From Panulirus ornatus (Eukaryota > Arthropoda > Malacostraca > Decapoda > Palinuridae), in contig NC_092279.1 of NCBI RefSeq assembly GCF_036320965.1, positions 19,893,429 through 19,957,428 of the forward strand: a DNA stretch of 64,000 nucleotides. The letters are read 5' to 3'. The position numbers and the translations under genes are program-made. This document shows, piece after piece, positions 41,304 to 53,257 of the stretch. Numbering within the stretch: the first letter of the stretch is position 1; each line of letters begins with the position of its first letter. The notes beneath the pieces were generated by a model that saw only the letters and a list, made by a program, of their open reading frames with translations, searched no databases and was not told the origin of the DNA.

Positions 41304-43419
41304 CAGACAGACAGATGGGAGGATATGGTAGGGGATGGCAAAGAGTCCCAAGCGTCGAGGTGACAAATGACCCTCTCTGTGGATCGCCCGGGCAGGCAGA
41401 TACCATCATCCATTGTGCCTCCGGGTAACTGGCGCACTTATCTCTCCCTTTAAGAAGACCCCCTTGGCTAACTCGAATGGGGGGGAGAAAGCCTGGACCA
41501 CCTGGAGATGCAACTTGGTGGGGAAAAAAATAACAATCCCGCCTTTCCTATAATTCCTTATAATTACCAGTTAAATTAGAGCGCCAAAATTATATTAAAA
41601 AGTCAATTAAATCTGAGATTGGAGTTCTGGGATGATAATACGGGGTTCAAGTGGGCCCAAGACACTCCATCGTGCCAGATATATGGAGGTGAGTAAATTG
41701 TTTTTGCTGGTAGCGACATTAACTTGACGAGGGGACTGTAGGGGGAAGGAAAGACTAATGAAAATATGGGTTAAGATTAACTGCAAAAAAATTCTATGAA
41801 AAAGATGAGTTCAAAGCGAGGTCGAAAGAATTTTATTATTTAGATAATGAAATCTTTATTTAGGTATACTAGACAAAGCATTTTAGTGATAGCACGGATG
41901 AAGGATACTATGAGTAGAGGGGGATAAGTAGAGGCAAGCACAGAGCGTACAGTAGGTACCATACATCAACCTAGGAGGGTGACAGGTGGGCCCGAGTGGG
42001 AGCGAGGACCCAGAGGGCCCTTGTTCCGTCAGGGGTGGAGGGAGACCATTAATATCGTGGTGTACTACGAGGCAAGATAACAGGCCACACATACACACGG
42101 ATATCAGGGTTCGTTCTGGTACAAGTTCAGACATTGTGATCGGTAGTGAAGACATACCCTACAATAGAGTGGCTGCAGAATGTACAGAGTAAAGATGAAC
42201 ACGTAGTGACACAGGAGAGGTGCAAAGGGAGTCTAAAGGTACATTAAGTACACTTGTGCGTAACTTACAGGATGCAGTGTGATAGTGACATATACATTGG
42301 CATGTTCAGTACGAGTGTGGGTGAAGGGGGCATAACCGATGAGAGGTAGAGGCAAGCCCAGGAACGTACAGTGCGTTCATACATTACTATAAATGGGTGT
42401 CAGAAGGGCCTGCGTATTCCCTGGAACGCAGAGGGTTCATATTACATCGGAAGAGAGTGGAGTCATCGTTAATGGGTGTCGGGATATAGCACGGAGTGAG
42501 GGAAATGCGTTGAAAGAAATAGCTGTTGCTGTGGGCAATCAGATGGGGTACTCCCATTTGCAGTACCTAAGCCATTTTCAACCATCCGCAGCATCGAGCT
42601 AACCATTCTCATTGGCCGTGGGACACTTGTCTCTCAGTGAGGATTAAGTTGTGAGCTTAAGAGAGAACACATGTTAGGATTGGGAGTGACCGGTGTGTGC
42701 GTAATCTTCACGGCAGGACACCACGCGACCACAAGTGTTTTGCACGTGCTAAATGCTCGGACCACGGAGCTGATGATTCCATTTAACGTTGTCATTGCTG
42801 GGGAGACCTCAGGGTCGTGACCGTGAGAAATGAAGACGGCTTTCGTCACTGTAGTAAAGAATTCCTATTTTCTGTTGAATATTCTCGTATGGGTTTGTAT
42901 TTCAACAAGACTTCAATAATATCTGGAAGCTTCTTGCAGTCCACAGACGTCAGACGTAGAGTTGCAGACTTAAGCAAAGTACAGGTGGAAATATTGACTG
43001 AAAGTATCTGTTTTTCGTAACGATTCTAATTGGATGTTTCCTTCACGTAAGTGTCTGAATAATTGCTTTATACTCTTAATGGACAATTCCTCTTTTACCG
43101 GAAATTGCTCTGGAATAAGAGTTGGACGCCCCTGGAAACATATGACGCCCCATGAGGCCTTTTAATCATGACTGGCGTAATGTAATATTTTTGATCATCA
43201 CAGAAACGTCCTCTCTTATGTGGAATTTTTGTATACCATTTGGTAAAGCCTTTTGCCTAGGATAAATACAAAAATGCACTAACATTCATCATTTCCCTAA
43301 ATGGTATCGGCTTATAGATACGTATATCGTAAATTCATCATAATTATAATCATTTACCTCATGATTATCATTATCATCAGAGGGTCTGCTTCCCAGAAGC
43401 TGAAGGTGTGTGTGTGTGT
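41298..43419. other. Gene-free stretch
   Basis: Two stretches (41890-42175 and 42310-42480) share phrases such as GTAGAGGCAAGC, ACGTACAGT, ACATTA and CAGAGG, and may be an old segmental duplication. No gene recognised. Confidence 0.45.
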
Positions 43420-43821
43420 TCTATTCGCCCTAGCATAGAGTATTGCTCACATATTGTGGTTCGTCCACCTTTCGATTCACGAGATTGGATGTCTCATTAA
43501 CTCTTCCTGCATCACCTCTCACCAACCGTCCGTTTTTGTAACCCCGCGATGGTACTGGCCTTTCCATGTTTTAGACCTCTCTTGAGGTGTTTGCATGTGT
43601 CCCTACCCACCGAGGCGCAGACCCGAGGTACGTGCCATGGCTTTTGCCTTCTACAGTTTCAGTGTGGAGATCAGCGAGCTACTCGAGGATTGACCGTTAT
43701 TGATACCTCCTCATTCCCCCGGACAGTTAGACTGTGGATTTCTCGTCGTCCTTTGTCGTATTTTCTTCGTATAACCTTTCTGCCTTTGGGACTCCACAGA
43801 CAACTGCGTATTCCTAATTGA
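43420..43821 (+). pseudogene. Decayed jockey-like LINE C-terminus
   Basis: One frame with a single TAA reads SIRPSIEYCSHIVVRPP at 43420, then VIDTSSFPRTVRLW near 43697-43740, and ends RITFLPLGLHRQLRIPN. IRPxxEYCSHIW and SFFPRTxxLWNSLP are hallmark blocks of the post-RT region of jockey/CR1-type LINEs. The two blocks lie in the same frame at the right order and spacing, which supports homology. WNSLP is read as WISRR, so the copy is decayed. No upstream RT domain is visible. Confidence 0.75.
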
Positions 43822-44504
43822 TTTATAGATTTATTTCCCTTTCACCCAAGTTGGCCCTGTCAGTCACTGCGAAAAGAAGAAGAAAGATACAAACGATGCA
43901 GTTTGACGTTATTTTAAGATGGTAGAGTTTCTAAGTGGCCATCATCTTGGCCACTGACGTCAAAGAGGACGAAGATATCAAAGTTATTATGAGAAACTAG
44001 ACTGGTACTGTCAACTGAAAGTTGCTATCAATGATAACGTGGTTATCTTAATTCTTGAATAATCTAATCAAGTTTTCTGATTTTTCTTTAGGTTATGTGC
44101 ATTGTAGATCTCTGAAATTCTTTTTTCCTTTATTGATAGCCTAAAAGAACCATTGATTTTATTTTCTGTTTCCAAGAGGATTATTACAGTTTGACTTTCC
44201 GTTGGATGGGAAGGGATAGAAAACGGGTCTGGAGGAGGAGGAGAGAAATTCTGGGAAATTTGTAGTGGAATTCTTTTCTGAATACTTGATCCAAAAGTTT
44301 CTTTCCTATATCTTTGACGACATCAGGGCGACAGTTGAGGAAAGATATTCGGTACATAGGGAAATACTGATGATAGAAGACAAGTATGTGTGTGTGTGTG
44401 CGCGTGCGTGCGTGCGTTTTTTTTTTTTTTTTTCAATCTGGGCTGAAAGAAGAGATATTAGCATGTGTATGTCTTCTTAATTTTTTTTTCATTCACTAAA
44501 TACC
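43822..44504. other. Gene-free stretch between two LINE remnants
   Basis: Contains GT/GC alternation at 44387-44418 and T17 at about 44418. Nothing else recognised. Confidence 0.5.
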
Positions 44505-44930
44505 GATACTGAAGAAACCTTTGACCAACCGGTTTTTGAAAGTGGTTATAAACTTCGCCTTAACAACGTTTACCGGTAATTCGTTCCCATTTTCAAGGTT
44601 TCTGTGAGGGCTGAAATTTTTGCCACTTTAGTATTGTACCTTTTACTTTTAACTCTTATTTCTTTTGTTCTGGTGGCTCTATTGCCTTGTATTTTAGGGA
44701 AAGGCTTTCATGATTTTCATCTTCTGTTACATTCAGAACGTTAAAGACATATATAATGACCTCCTGAGAGAAGAGAGGTATGTTTACGTTTTAGCCATTC
44801 ATACGGTAGGTTTGTTAGAGCGGTAATTAATTTTGTATCCCTTCGCTGTATTTGTTCAAGTCTTGCATCGTCCTGTTTTTAGTACGCAGCCCAGAAGAGA
44901 ACAGTATACGCAAGATCTGGTCTTATAATG
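44505..44930 (-). pseudogene. Decayed CR1/L2-like LINE C-terminus
   Basis: The minus strand reads RPDLAYTVLFWAAY, then LEQIQRRDTKLITAL, NLPYEWLKRKHTSLL, HYICLNVLN and finally NELPVNVVKAKFITTFKNRL across at least two frames. It matches the order RPxLEYxxxxWxPY, LExVQRRATKxI, LPYExRLKxLxLxSL, VFKxLxG, WNSLPxxVVxAxxVxxFKxRL of CR1/L2-type LINEs. Internal stops and frameshifts show decay. It faces the plus-strand LINE remnant 0.7 kb away. Confidence 0.85.
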
Positions 44931-46570
44931 CATTAAGAAAAAAATGAACAGGCTTGTTTCTGGTATTTTGTGGTCAGTGTTCCTTTAATATTAAGGCTTA
45001 AAGGAGAGGATGTTGTGGATGACTGTATGTGTTTACTTGGGAGTTTACATGTCTTAGGTTATTAGAGAACGGGGGAAGACATGTTTCATTCCTCCAGGGA
45101 CCTGCCAGGATTGGACTCGTTGGCAATGAATTTGCCGATACTACTCAGCTACTATGGGAAAGCATTATCTGTCGATGATATGGTCAGTAATGCTGCTAGG
45201 TCTTTGATATGCATTAATGTGGATGTTAAATCATGGAGATATGTATCGAACATAGTTAATTAATAATATCTCCAAGTGTGTCTCCACTTACAACCGGTAA
45301 TATCATAACGCAGGCACTTCATGTTGTGATTAAGGTCTGTTTTCTGTCGAGCATATACTTTTAAAATCTGAAACCTAGCATTTGTTTGCTTTGTTTTGTT
45401 TGGTGTTGCTCTCGCGACATTTTCTCTCGTGCTCATGAATTCTCGGCGAAAATATCGTTATTGTTTTCCCCCCTGACAAATTTCTTGTGTTTCATCTTCT
45501 TATGACGAATGACATCCTCTGCTTTCCTAGTCACCCAGGCTGATTTTGAGTTTTATAGTTCTTGATTTTTGTCTCGGTGTGTTTTCAGTCTCGACATGTA
45601 GTAATTTTTTTTTATATTTCCCATATGTCGCATCCTACCGAGAAATGATAATGATAAAAGAATATTGCAATCAAAAGCAGTTTATAATAAATTTTTCACT
45701 CGACAAATTGTTTGGTGATATTTGGTGCCTGGATGGGAGTATTTGGTTCTTGGTGTTTGACTGGTGCCTTTAGTTCTTAGTAACTCTTTGGCTGGTGGGT
45801 GCTTAGTCTTTTGTGTTTAGCTGGAGCATTTTCAGGTTTTAATGTTTAGCTGGCACGTTTAACTCTCAACGTCGACATATAGACAAGAAAGGCCTTTATA
45901 TTTTTTCACCCCTTTTTCGTATTTATGTTAGTGAATTTCAAGCCCATCGACTAAGTTCTTCCGGTGAGTTACGCCAGAATCCTTATTACACACACGGCGA
46001 ACATACATCACGAGAATATGAACGAGGCAAAGACCTCAGTGACAGAGCTGTGACTGTGGGTAATCAAGAGATGATGTTTCCCCCCCCATCATTCCATGGC
46101 CCGTCCAACTGTTATAGGCTGCGATGTGACAGCGCACAAACACACGAATGTGTAAAACTCTCCCCGTAACTAACAAATAGTAATCACATACTCAAACGGA
46201 AGAATCAGTTTATCTTTTGGAAGTAATTTGTCGAAATATGCATAAAAATAAGTTTACGTAACATTGTGGGTGAGTAGCTCAGAACAGACTCTCCTCCGGC
46301 CTTCCTACCTTGCACCAAAATCTTGCATTGGTACCACACGAGTGGCGGGTGATTTCGTAAATCGACAATATGTGTGTCTTCCCACAACAATGCGGAAACA
46401 AACAAATTACGAGAAAGAAAGGCTTTAACTTATATAATAAAGAACGCGTTTTAAATAATTGGAAATGGGCAGTGAAAAAGATGTGTTAAAAGACTTAGTA
46501 ATATTAAAAAAAACATTGACTCGGGAGGGGAAAAAAGAGAGAAAAGTCTTTCCAGAACAAGACACTGCCA
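44931..46570. other. Gene-free, AT-rich stretch
   Basis: A 60-codon frame (45081-45263) and a 75-codon frame (45546-45773) are unrecognised. TTTGGTGCCTGG/TTGGCTGG phrases recur loosely at 45716-45860. Confidence 0.45.
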
Positions 46571-46572
46571 CA

Positions 46573-46904
46573 CTACCAGAGGCGCCAGCCGTCACAGAAA
46601 ATGAATACTAAGTGAGGTGGTCTTGATGCCTTCTGGATACCAACCATTAGCAAATTAGCGGAGCCAGATGAGCGGTGGAGGGGAAGCCGTTGCTGTTGCT
46701 CTCTTGGCACGCGCCTCAAAGCCTTCAGAGCGTCTGGCAAGACACTCCTAAAATTCTGCTGGGAGTTCAATATCTGTTGAGAGAAGTAATTACTTTGGGT
46801 AAGGAACGGAGGTTCGAGACTGTTTATGGATTCCCGGCACGTAAATCCCGCGCCTTGCAATTGTTTCTGCTTTCGCATTCACAACAAACTGCTCTCTTTT
46901 AATT
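46573..46904. other. Region open on both strands, unrecognised
   Basis: The minus frame has 101 codons and includes YFSQQILNSQQNFRSVLP and ALKALRRVPREQQQRLP, with an acceptor-like TTACTTCTCTCAACAG within it. The plus frame has 75 codons. Composition looks protein-like, but I recognise no family and no exon partner. Confidence 0.2.
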
Positions 46905-48215
46905 CAGGGCGAGTTTTATCGCTGGCCTCAAGGGTACGTTATTATTTCTTCCGCCAAGTAAGGTCTTGGGAAGAATTATTTTGATTTGGTTCTGTTCTGG
47001 AGTGGGTGGAGGCCGCTGGGGTCCAGAGACGGGACGATGCTTGCGTTGTGGTACTGAATGACCCCTTGCTCTTGACTCTTTATCCTTGACCTGCAGCTAC
47101 TAACATTATGACCTCTCACCTGTGACCTCTGACCCGCAAGACCTTATCTGTGTATTTTTGATTCGATGAATGACCTGGAATTCATTACTGCGTGGAAGAT
47201 GAATTTATAAAGAGGGGAAAGTCCATGACTCGATGTAAACTTCAGTCCATATAACCCTCTCTTCTGTAGTCTATGATTTTATACAGCCTGTCATCTATAA
47301 CTCCCATCACCCAGGATTGCTTCCCCGTCATCCATCATCATCATCCGTGGTGCCGGTTGCAATCCGTCATCGGAATAGCCATCAAACATAACCGTAACCT
47401 TCATACCCCATTTCGATTTTTGCAGCAAGAGCGGCCGGCGAATTTATGGTGCGCACTCCTATCATTCCTGTGGACGGTGGCGCAGATGAGGATACAGAGT
47501 ATACAAAAAAAAAAAAAACTTCCAAATGCTAGGCTTCGATGGCTATCCGACGGACAGCTAGGCTTCGGTGTCTATGTGGCGGATGGAGAGCTAGGCTTCG
47601 GTGGCTATGCGTCGGTTCTCCGTAAATCCTCCACATTTGACTTCCCCTCATCCCCAGTACCTATCATATATATCATGCGTTCTCTGCTGCAGAAGTAGAA
47701 TCTTCACGGTGACCTTAACATACTCAATAGATTAGATTACAGTACCTCAGAGGTGACCATACCCTCCACAGAAGATTAAGGTACTGTGCGTCGTATGTGG
47801 CCTTAACAAGGGATAGAATCGACCTGCTCTGAGATGCTGAATCAATATATATTCGGATGAGGCATCGTACTCACGGCGTTGACTGAGATTGCTTTACGCG
47901 ATATTTAGCAGCCAATATCACAGTTGTAAAAAGATACTGCAAAGTATAATAACGTACACATAGATACAACTCGTAGATAAAGTGTTTTACATGGAATGAG
48001 ACGAAGCAGTTTTCTCTTGTAGGATTTTTAACGAGTGAAATAACACGCACCATTTATACGCTGAAAGATAGTCTGTACTAAATTTGCGCTTCAGATCCGC
48101 ACCTGACGGTACTTGCGGAGTTAAGAATTCTTACAGACATTTCTCCTTTAAGTCATTTGCATACATTTCTGTTCTTTCCATACTACGCTCTGTGTGTCTG
48201 ATCTTGTCTGCTATC
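46905..48215. other. Gene-free stretch with a 30-bp imperfect triplication
   Basis: GCTAGGCTTCGATGGCTATCC at 47528, GCTAGGCTTCGGTGTCTATG and GCTAGGCTTCGGTGGCTATG form three imperfect units at 47527-47612. The rest shows nothing recognised. Confidence 0.6.
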
Positions 48216-48263
48216 ACAAACAGCATCGAGAGGATCCAGTGGTTTTTTCGTTGTTTGAATCCG
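48216..48263 (+). repeat. Short dispersed repeat fragment, pairs with 8347-8390
   Basis: CAAACAGCATCGAGAGGATC and CAGTGG match CAAACAGTCTCGAAAGGACC and CAGTGG at 8351. Family unknown. Confidence 0.5.
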
Positions 48264-48553
48264 TTAGCGTTACGATATTACTAGATGTGTCGGTTACTAG
48301 CACAGGAATCTCTCCCCTCTCTCCACCCTAACTGAACTCGTTTGGCTCATCAGGAAACCAGACAGCAGCGTTCCTTTGTTTGGTGGTTCATCATCAAGTA
48401 ACATTCTTCCAAAACTTGATGGAACAGTTGTCCAAGGGAAAACTTGATCGCGTTTTCTCGTTTGTACATTTTGTCATGAAGTAGTTGATAGCCGGTACTA
48501 TTTGCAAAATCTATTTCAAGACAGAAACGTTGCATCATTCAAAACAAAAATTT

Positions 48554-48558
<5 letters not shown>

Positions 48559-48616
<58 letters not shown>

Positions 48617-48638
48617 TAGATAGATATATATATATATA
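48559..48638. repeat. (TA)n with (GATA) interruption
   Basis: About 56 bp TA, three GATA steps, then TA, leading directly into a LINE tail. Confidence 0.95.
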
Positions 48639-48754
48639 GTATATTTGCGTGTGTGGACGTATGTATATACATGTGTATGGGGGGGGGTTGGGCCATTTCT
48701 TTCGTCTGTTTCCTTGCGCTACCTCGCAAACGCGGGAGACAGCGACAAAGTATA

Positions 48755-48755
<1 letters not shown>
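48639..48755 (+). mobile_element. LINE 3' tail, 5'-truncated copy
   Basis: GTATATTTGCGTGTGTGGAC, TACATGTGTATG, nine G, TTGGGCCATTTC, GCGCTACCTCGCAAACGCGG and GACAAAGTATAAAA match 54385-54505 almost base for base. Flanked by TA arrays on both sides. Confidence 0.93.

Positions 48756-48796
<41 letters not shown>
48756..48796. repeat. (TA)n microsatellite following LINE tail
   Basis: About 41 bp of TA directly after the tail. Confidence 0.97.
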
Positions 48797-48797
<1 letters not shown>

Positions 48798-48880
48798 CGG
48801 GATTCGAACCACCGCCACTCGTGTGGAGGCTTGTGATGTAAACGATTACGCTTTGGATTCCATCATAGAAAACGATTATT
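48797..48880 (-). other. Possible tRNA-related fragment with a perfect B box
   Basis: The minus strand contains GGTTCGAATCC, a perfect pol III B-box/T-arm sequence (48800-48810), after CCACACGAGTGGCGGT. I could not fold a full cloverleaf or find a clear A box, so this is not called a tRNA gene. A related CCACACGAGTGGCGGGTGAT lies at about 46337 on the plus strand. It may be a SINE head. Confidence 0.35.
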
Positions 48881-49958
48881 CGACTACAAATAATCGAATC
48901 GAACACCTTCACCTCGTATAGCAACGGGGTCTCAATGATCATATCGCGTCAGGCGCACAATAACCAGTGATTTGCGATGTACCGAAACACTCTGTGAAAT
49001 ACGGAGGTGTATGAGCAAGATTTACGTCCAAGAGCCACTAAAGCAAATTTGAATATTTACTGCAGTGAATTGTAAGATATTATCGCTTATGTTTCAAATT
49101 ATGATGATGCTCCAAGTTCTAAACAGCTATTAAAAAAAAGTGAACATAATCTAGTGTGATATTTGGTACTCTGTTGTAGGCAGAGGAAGGATGGTCTTGT
49201 AGCCTAGTGTTGTTAGCGCAGTTAGGTGTTAACTTGAGCACATTACAACGACCTCTGGGTATTACCATTGGGGCATCAATCAGTCTATACAGTTCGCGCC
49301 ATCATACCCTACCTCCGCCGTCTTGCCGTTTATGGAAGTTATGTATTTTACATCATATATAATTGAAACCAATATTATAACATACTGTTGCAAGATAGAG
49401 CAGGTCGTCCTGCTGGCTGGCAACGGGATCCATAAACAATTCACTTATTGAATGCATCTGTCAATATCGCAGTCTTCTCTTCTTACCTTCAAGAACATTA
49501 CCTTATATCCTCACCAGCTAAATTCCCATACATCGCTCCGATATTTCACATCCTATTAAGTAAGTCCATGAATATGAGATCAATCTCAGTGCAAGAAATT
49601 ATAAAATTTTGTATCTTTAAAGGTAAAAAACATTATAATATTGAATGTCCTTTGTGTTCTTTGTATTTTCCGAACATAAACAATTATGTTTGCATATAAA
49701 TTTCACTTCGCGATTCAGATGAGTTTTTGTTTGCGAGAGAAATAAATATAAATTTCCTTGATACTTTATTGGAAATATTTTTAGATTTACGTTGGAGATA
49801 TGTTTTCCAGAAGCTGCATAACGCATTCCGAAATGAAATGCTGCCATCATTCGTTTCCAGAGAGTACAGAGTATCGTAACGAGAGATGTGAACCGTTTTC
49901 TTCAAATGTTTATAACTGACAACTTCGTTATTGAATCTTTTCTGTTTGTAAGCTCTTG

Positions 49959-49961
<3 letters not shown>
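48881..49961. other. Gene-free, AT-rich stretch
   Basis: Short frames only (49448-49699 plus and antisense frames to 49905). None recognised. Confidence 0.5.

Positions 49962-50019
<58 letters not shown>
49962..50019. repeat. (TA)n microsatellite
   Basis: About 58 bp of perfect TA. Confidence 0.97.
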
Positions 50020-50022
<3 letters not shown>

Positions 50023-50217
50023 GGACTTCACGAAATGTTCGAAAAGCCTCATGGCAGGCGTTATATTCGTTATACTCTAATTCAGTAGCAAGTTACCTCA
50101 CTGAAAGAATGAATTGTCTCCTACCAGTGTATTACAACTGGTACTTAAGGGCGTTTATAAAGAGCATAGCCTCACCACCAAAGAGAAGGTTGGCTCAAAA
50201 AAGTCGAATTTGTATAA

Positions 50218-50324
<107 letters not shown>

Positions 50325-50393
50325 AGATCCTGCTTCACGAAACATCATAAGATTAAAATTGTTTTTGATGATACAGCCAAGGATAAGCGTGCC

Positions 50394-50398
<5 letters not shown>

Positions 50399-50462
<64 letters not shown>
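50399..50462. repeat. (TA)n microsatellite
   Basis: About 64 bp of perfect TA, third TA array within 500 bp. Confidence 0.97.
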
Positions 50463-50464
<2 letters not shown>

Positions 50465-53145
50465 CCACAATATTCAAAGTCACTGTTAACCGTACTTAAG
50501 AAGAAAAGCATTAGAGTAAGTTTTACAAGGTTTATGTTTTAGATTTGTATTCAATTTTAAGATGCTCTTCTAAATTTGCCTTGTTTACGGTGGATCCATC
50601 TAGATTTGATAAGAGAATGTATACTCAATCTTGATCATTTCTTTTCACTCCCACTATGATCAAATCACAACTTCGACGAGAGAATCGTGTTGCTTAGCCA
50701 TAACTCAACTGTAAATTTCCTGCTACAAAAGTCAGCAGAGGTAACCAATTTTAACTGCGCGATTTCGATCAGCCAATGGAGTCAAAGGTCAGTTCAGTAT
50801 GACTGACAGCTGGAGGTGCGAGGTTGGAGAGGTGTAGCGTTTTACAGCTGGATGAATGAACCAAGCGAGTTACGACCGTTTCACACTTGAGCCGCGAACC
50901 TTTTAAAATCGCCAAGTGAATGAAGTTCAAGCGACATGTAAAATGATACTGGGAAAAAAAGATAGCCGTAAAATAGAATTCGAAAATGTAACGGATAGAT
51001 ATTTTTTTTCGCGAAATGGGAGTTCATCCGACCATGTTTTCATTGATTAACAAACGAGATAAAAGGAAATTCATCGATTGACAAGATAAAAGGAGTATGA
51101 CCTGACGAGGGGAAAAAAGTGTACGTTTGCTCTGAGTTTTTGTAAGCAGAGTATCTACGAAAGAGGACATGAATTATAGATACCTACTAAGTGTACCTGC
51201 AAAGTGAGTGGACACAAAAATGCACAGAAGCCTGTAAAGGAATTAACTGGACATATAGGTACAGTTCCACAGCCTCCTCTCTTCATCTTTGCTGGAGCAT
51301 AGATTACGCCTAGTACGGCATTGCTTCAGCTGGCCTGGTAAAACCTGTTCGAGTTCATTTAGGAACGGCTTAATGTTGCCAACATAGTTTGCTTAACTCT
51401 CCTCCCACAGCCAGATTATATGATCATGATTTCTGCAACACAGGTGCTTTTAAGAGGGTCTTGTTTTATGTTAGCATTGGATACATATATATTTTTTTTC
51501 GTTCGTTGTGTATGGCATCAGTTCATAAAAAGGACAATTCATGCAGCTGGCATAGTCTTCCCCCGTAATCTGACAAAACCTAACCAAAACATAAAACTTT
51601 TATGGATTAAAACCGCGTTCGCGCTTAGCGGAACATTAATAATGTTCATACCACATAATAGGCTTTTTAGGTTTCAAATTGTGCTCAGGAATTTGTTTGC
51701 TTACATGCGCTGCACAAAGTAGTTATATCTAGACTTGCCTTAACTTACATTTGCTTATGCAAGATTTCTCTAGATAGTTGAGTTTCGGTTGTGATGTTAG
51801 GTTAAGGAACGTGTATACTTAGTTCTATTAAATAATACTTTTTTTCCTGAAGTAACCCTCTGCCCAAGTGTATTCTTTTGTATTTAATGTGATACATCAG
51901 TTCTGATATTAAAGCGCGATCGGGATTTTCTTCCATGATTGGCTAGGTTAGGGAAGAACTAAGCCGATTGCGGTGTTGCTCGTCTTGACCGACTCGTACG
52001 GTGTGAACCACACGAAGCGATATCCTCTGCCCCCAAGAATACAAGCGCCGGACTTACGGAAACTCATTTTAGTAGAGATGCACCTGTGTAGCTGAACGAC
52101 ATCCATCCAGTACTGTAAGACCTTACCAGGCCTACAAGCTATTTCGCATGTATTGGAGAAATTAATGTCATATTTATTATTTCTGTTCAAACACAGAGAG
52201 GGGAAACAAACAAATGCTTCTGACTGTATATACCACTTGAAGTTTTTTTTTTTAGCATGATTATTGTTGATGAAGAGCGGTTCATTAATTTCTTTTATAT
52301 TATATAGACATAAACAGAATTTAAACGAAAGGTACGAGAGAGAAGTGCACGGAATATCATAACATGATGTGTAGTCCGGACATGGCCGTCATTCCTGGCA
52401 TTGTGTCGTTGTCAAAAGCCATACAATTAATTTTGGAACAAATTGTTGGCCTAAACAAAAATAGATGGAATCAGTTTCGATATTAAAAATGTTTCAGTTG
52501 TTCATTTTTACATTTTTAAATAGTGTCGACTTCGAAATATATTTATTGCGTTTATTTAAATAACCAAAAGCAAAAATCCTTCCAAATATCATTTAAAACA
52601 AATCGAGTCAAATATTAGTAGTTCCGTTTGGAATACTGCAATTTGCATTGAAGCTCTTTTTTTTTTTTTTTTTGTTCCCTGTGAAATAAATAATCCACAT
52701 AAATTATGGTGTGGAAAATGTTTTAACTACAGCATGCTAAAAAGTATACGCTTTTTACCCTCTCTCATAACAGTAGATATACATAAATATTTATACATGT
52801 AGGAGAAAATAGCATTTCTCAGTGAACAGTGGCTATTACTAGGCATAAACTAACAATCAGCAGGGAAGGAGCGGTAAATAGTATCTTAGTCAACGTAATT
52901 GGGCATCAAGAGAAAAGGCGGAGGTGGTAATTAACTCAGTGGCTGGGAGCTGAAGCGTTGTAGCACTACAGCGTAAGGACGTTATCTAGTCCAGATAACG
53001 TTAATCTTGATGGACAGAAACCGAATGAAAATCATGGTTATGCATTCTAATCTTGCCTCCAATCATGTTTTTTTTTTTCCCTCTCTTTCTCTCTCTTTCC
53101 CTAGTTCACCAGACTCCAAGGTGTCACTTTGCACTATAAACTAAC
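50463..53145. other. Gene-free, AT-rich stretch
   Basis: Mostly AT-rich single-copy-looking DNA. Notes: CCAAT and TCAGTT close together at 50772-50800; a CpG-richer patch at 51920-52140 with an unrecognised 80-codon minus frame; T18 at about 52657; and a perfect 9-bp-stem inverted repeat at 52979-53001. No gene is supported. Confidence 0.45.
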
Positions 53146-53250
53146 CCGGAAGGAACAGAGAAGGGGGCCAGTTGAAGATATTACCTCAAAGGCCCAGTCC
53201 TCTGTTCTTTACGCTACCTCGCTAAAGCGGGATATGGCGAATACTATGAA
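53146..53250 (+). mobile_element. SINE-like family A, 3' part
   Basis: GGAAGGAACAGAGAAGGGGG, CCCAGTCCTCTGTTC, TACGCTACCTCGC and GGCGAATACTATGAA match the minus-strand sequence of the 14665 copy. The outer half is absent. It ends in GAAAGAAA and is followed at once by internal LINE sequence in the same orientation. Confidence 0.88.
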
Positions 53251-53257
53251 AGAAATG

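Noticed and set aside
50772..50800. CCAAT plus TCAGTT initiator as a promoter
   Set aside because: Spacing is too short for a typical CCAAT promoter and no downstream exon is visible.
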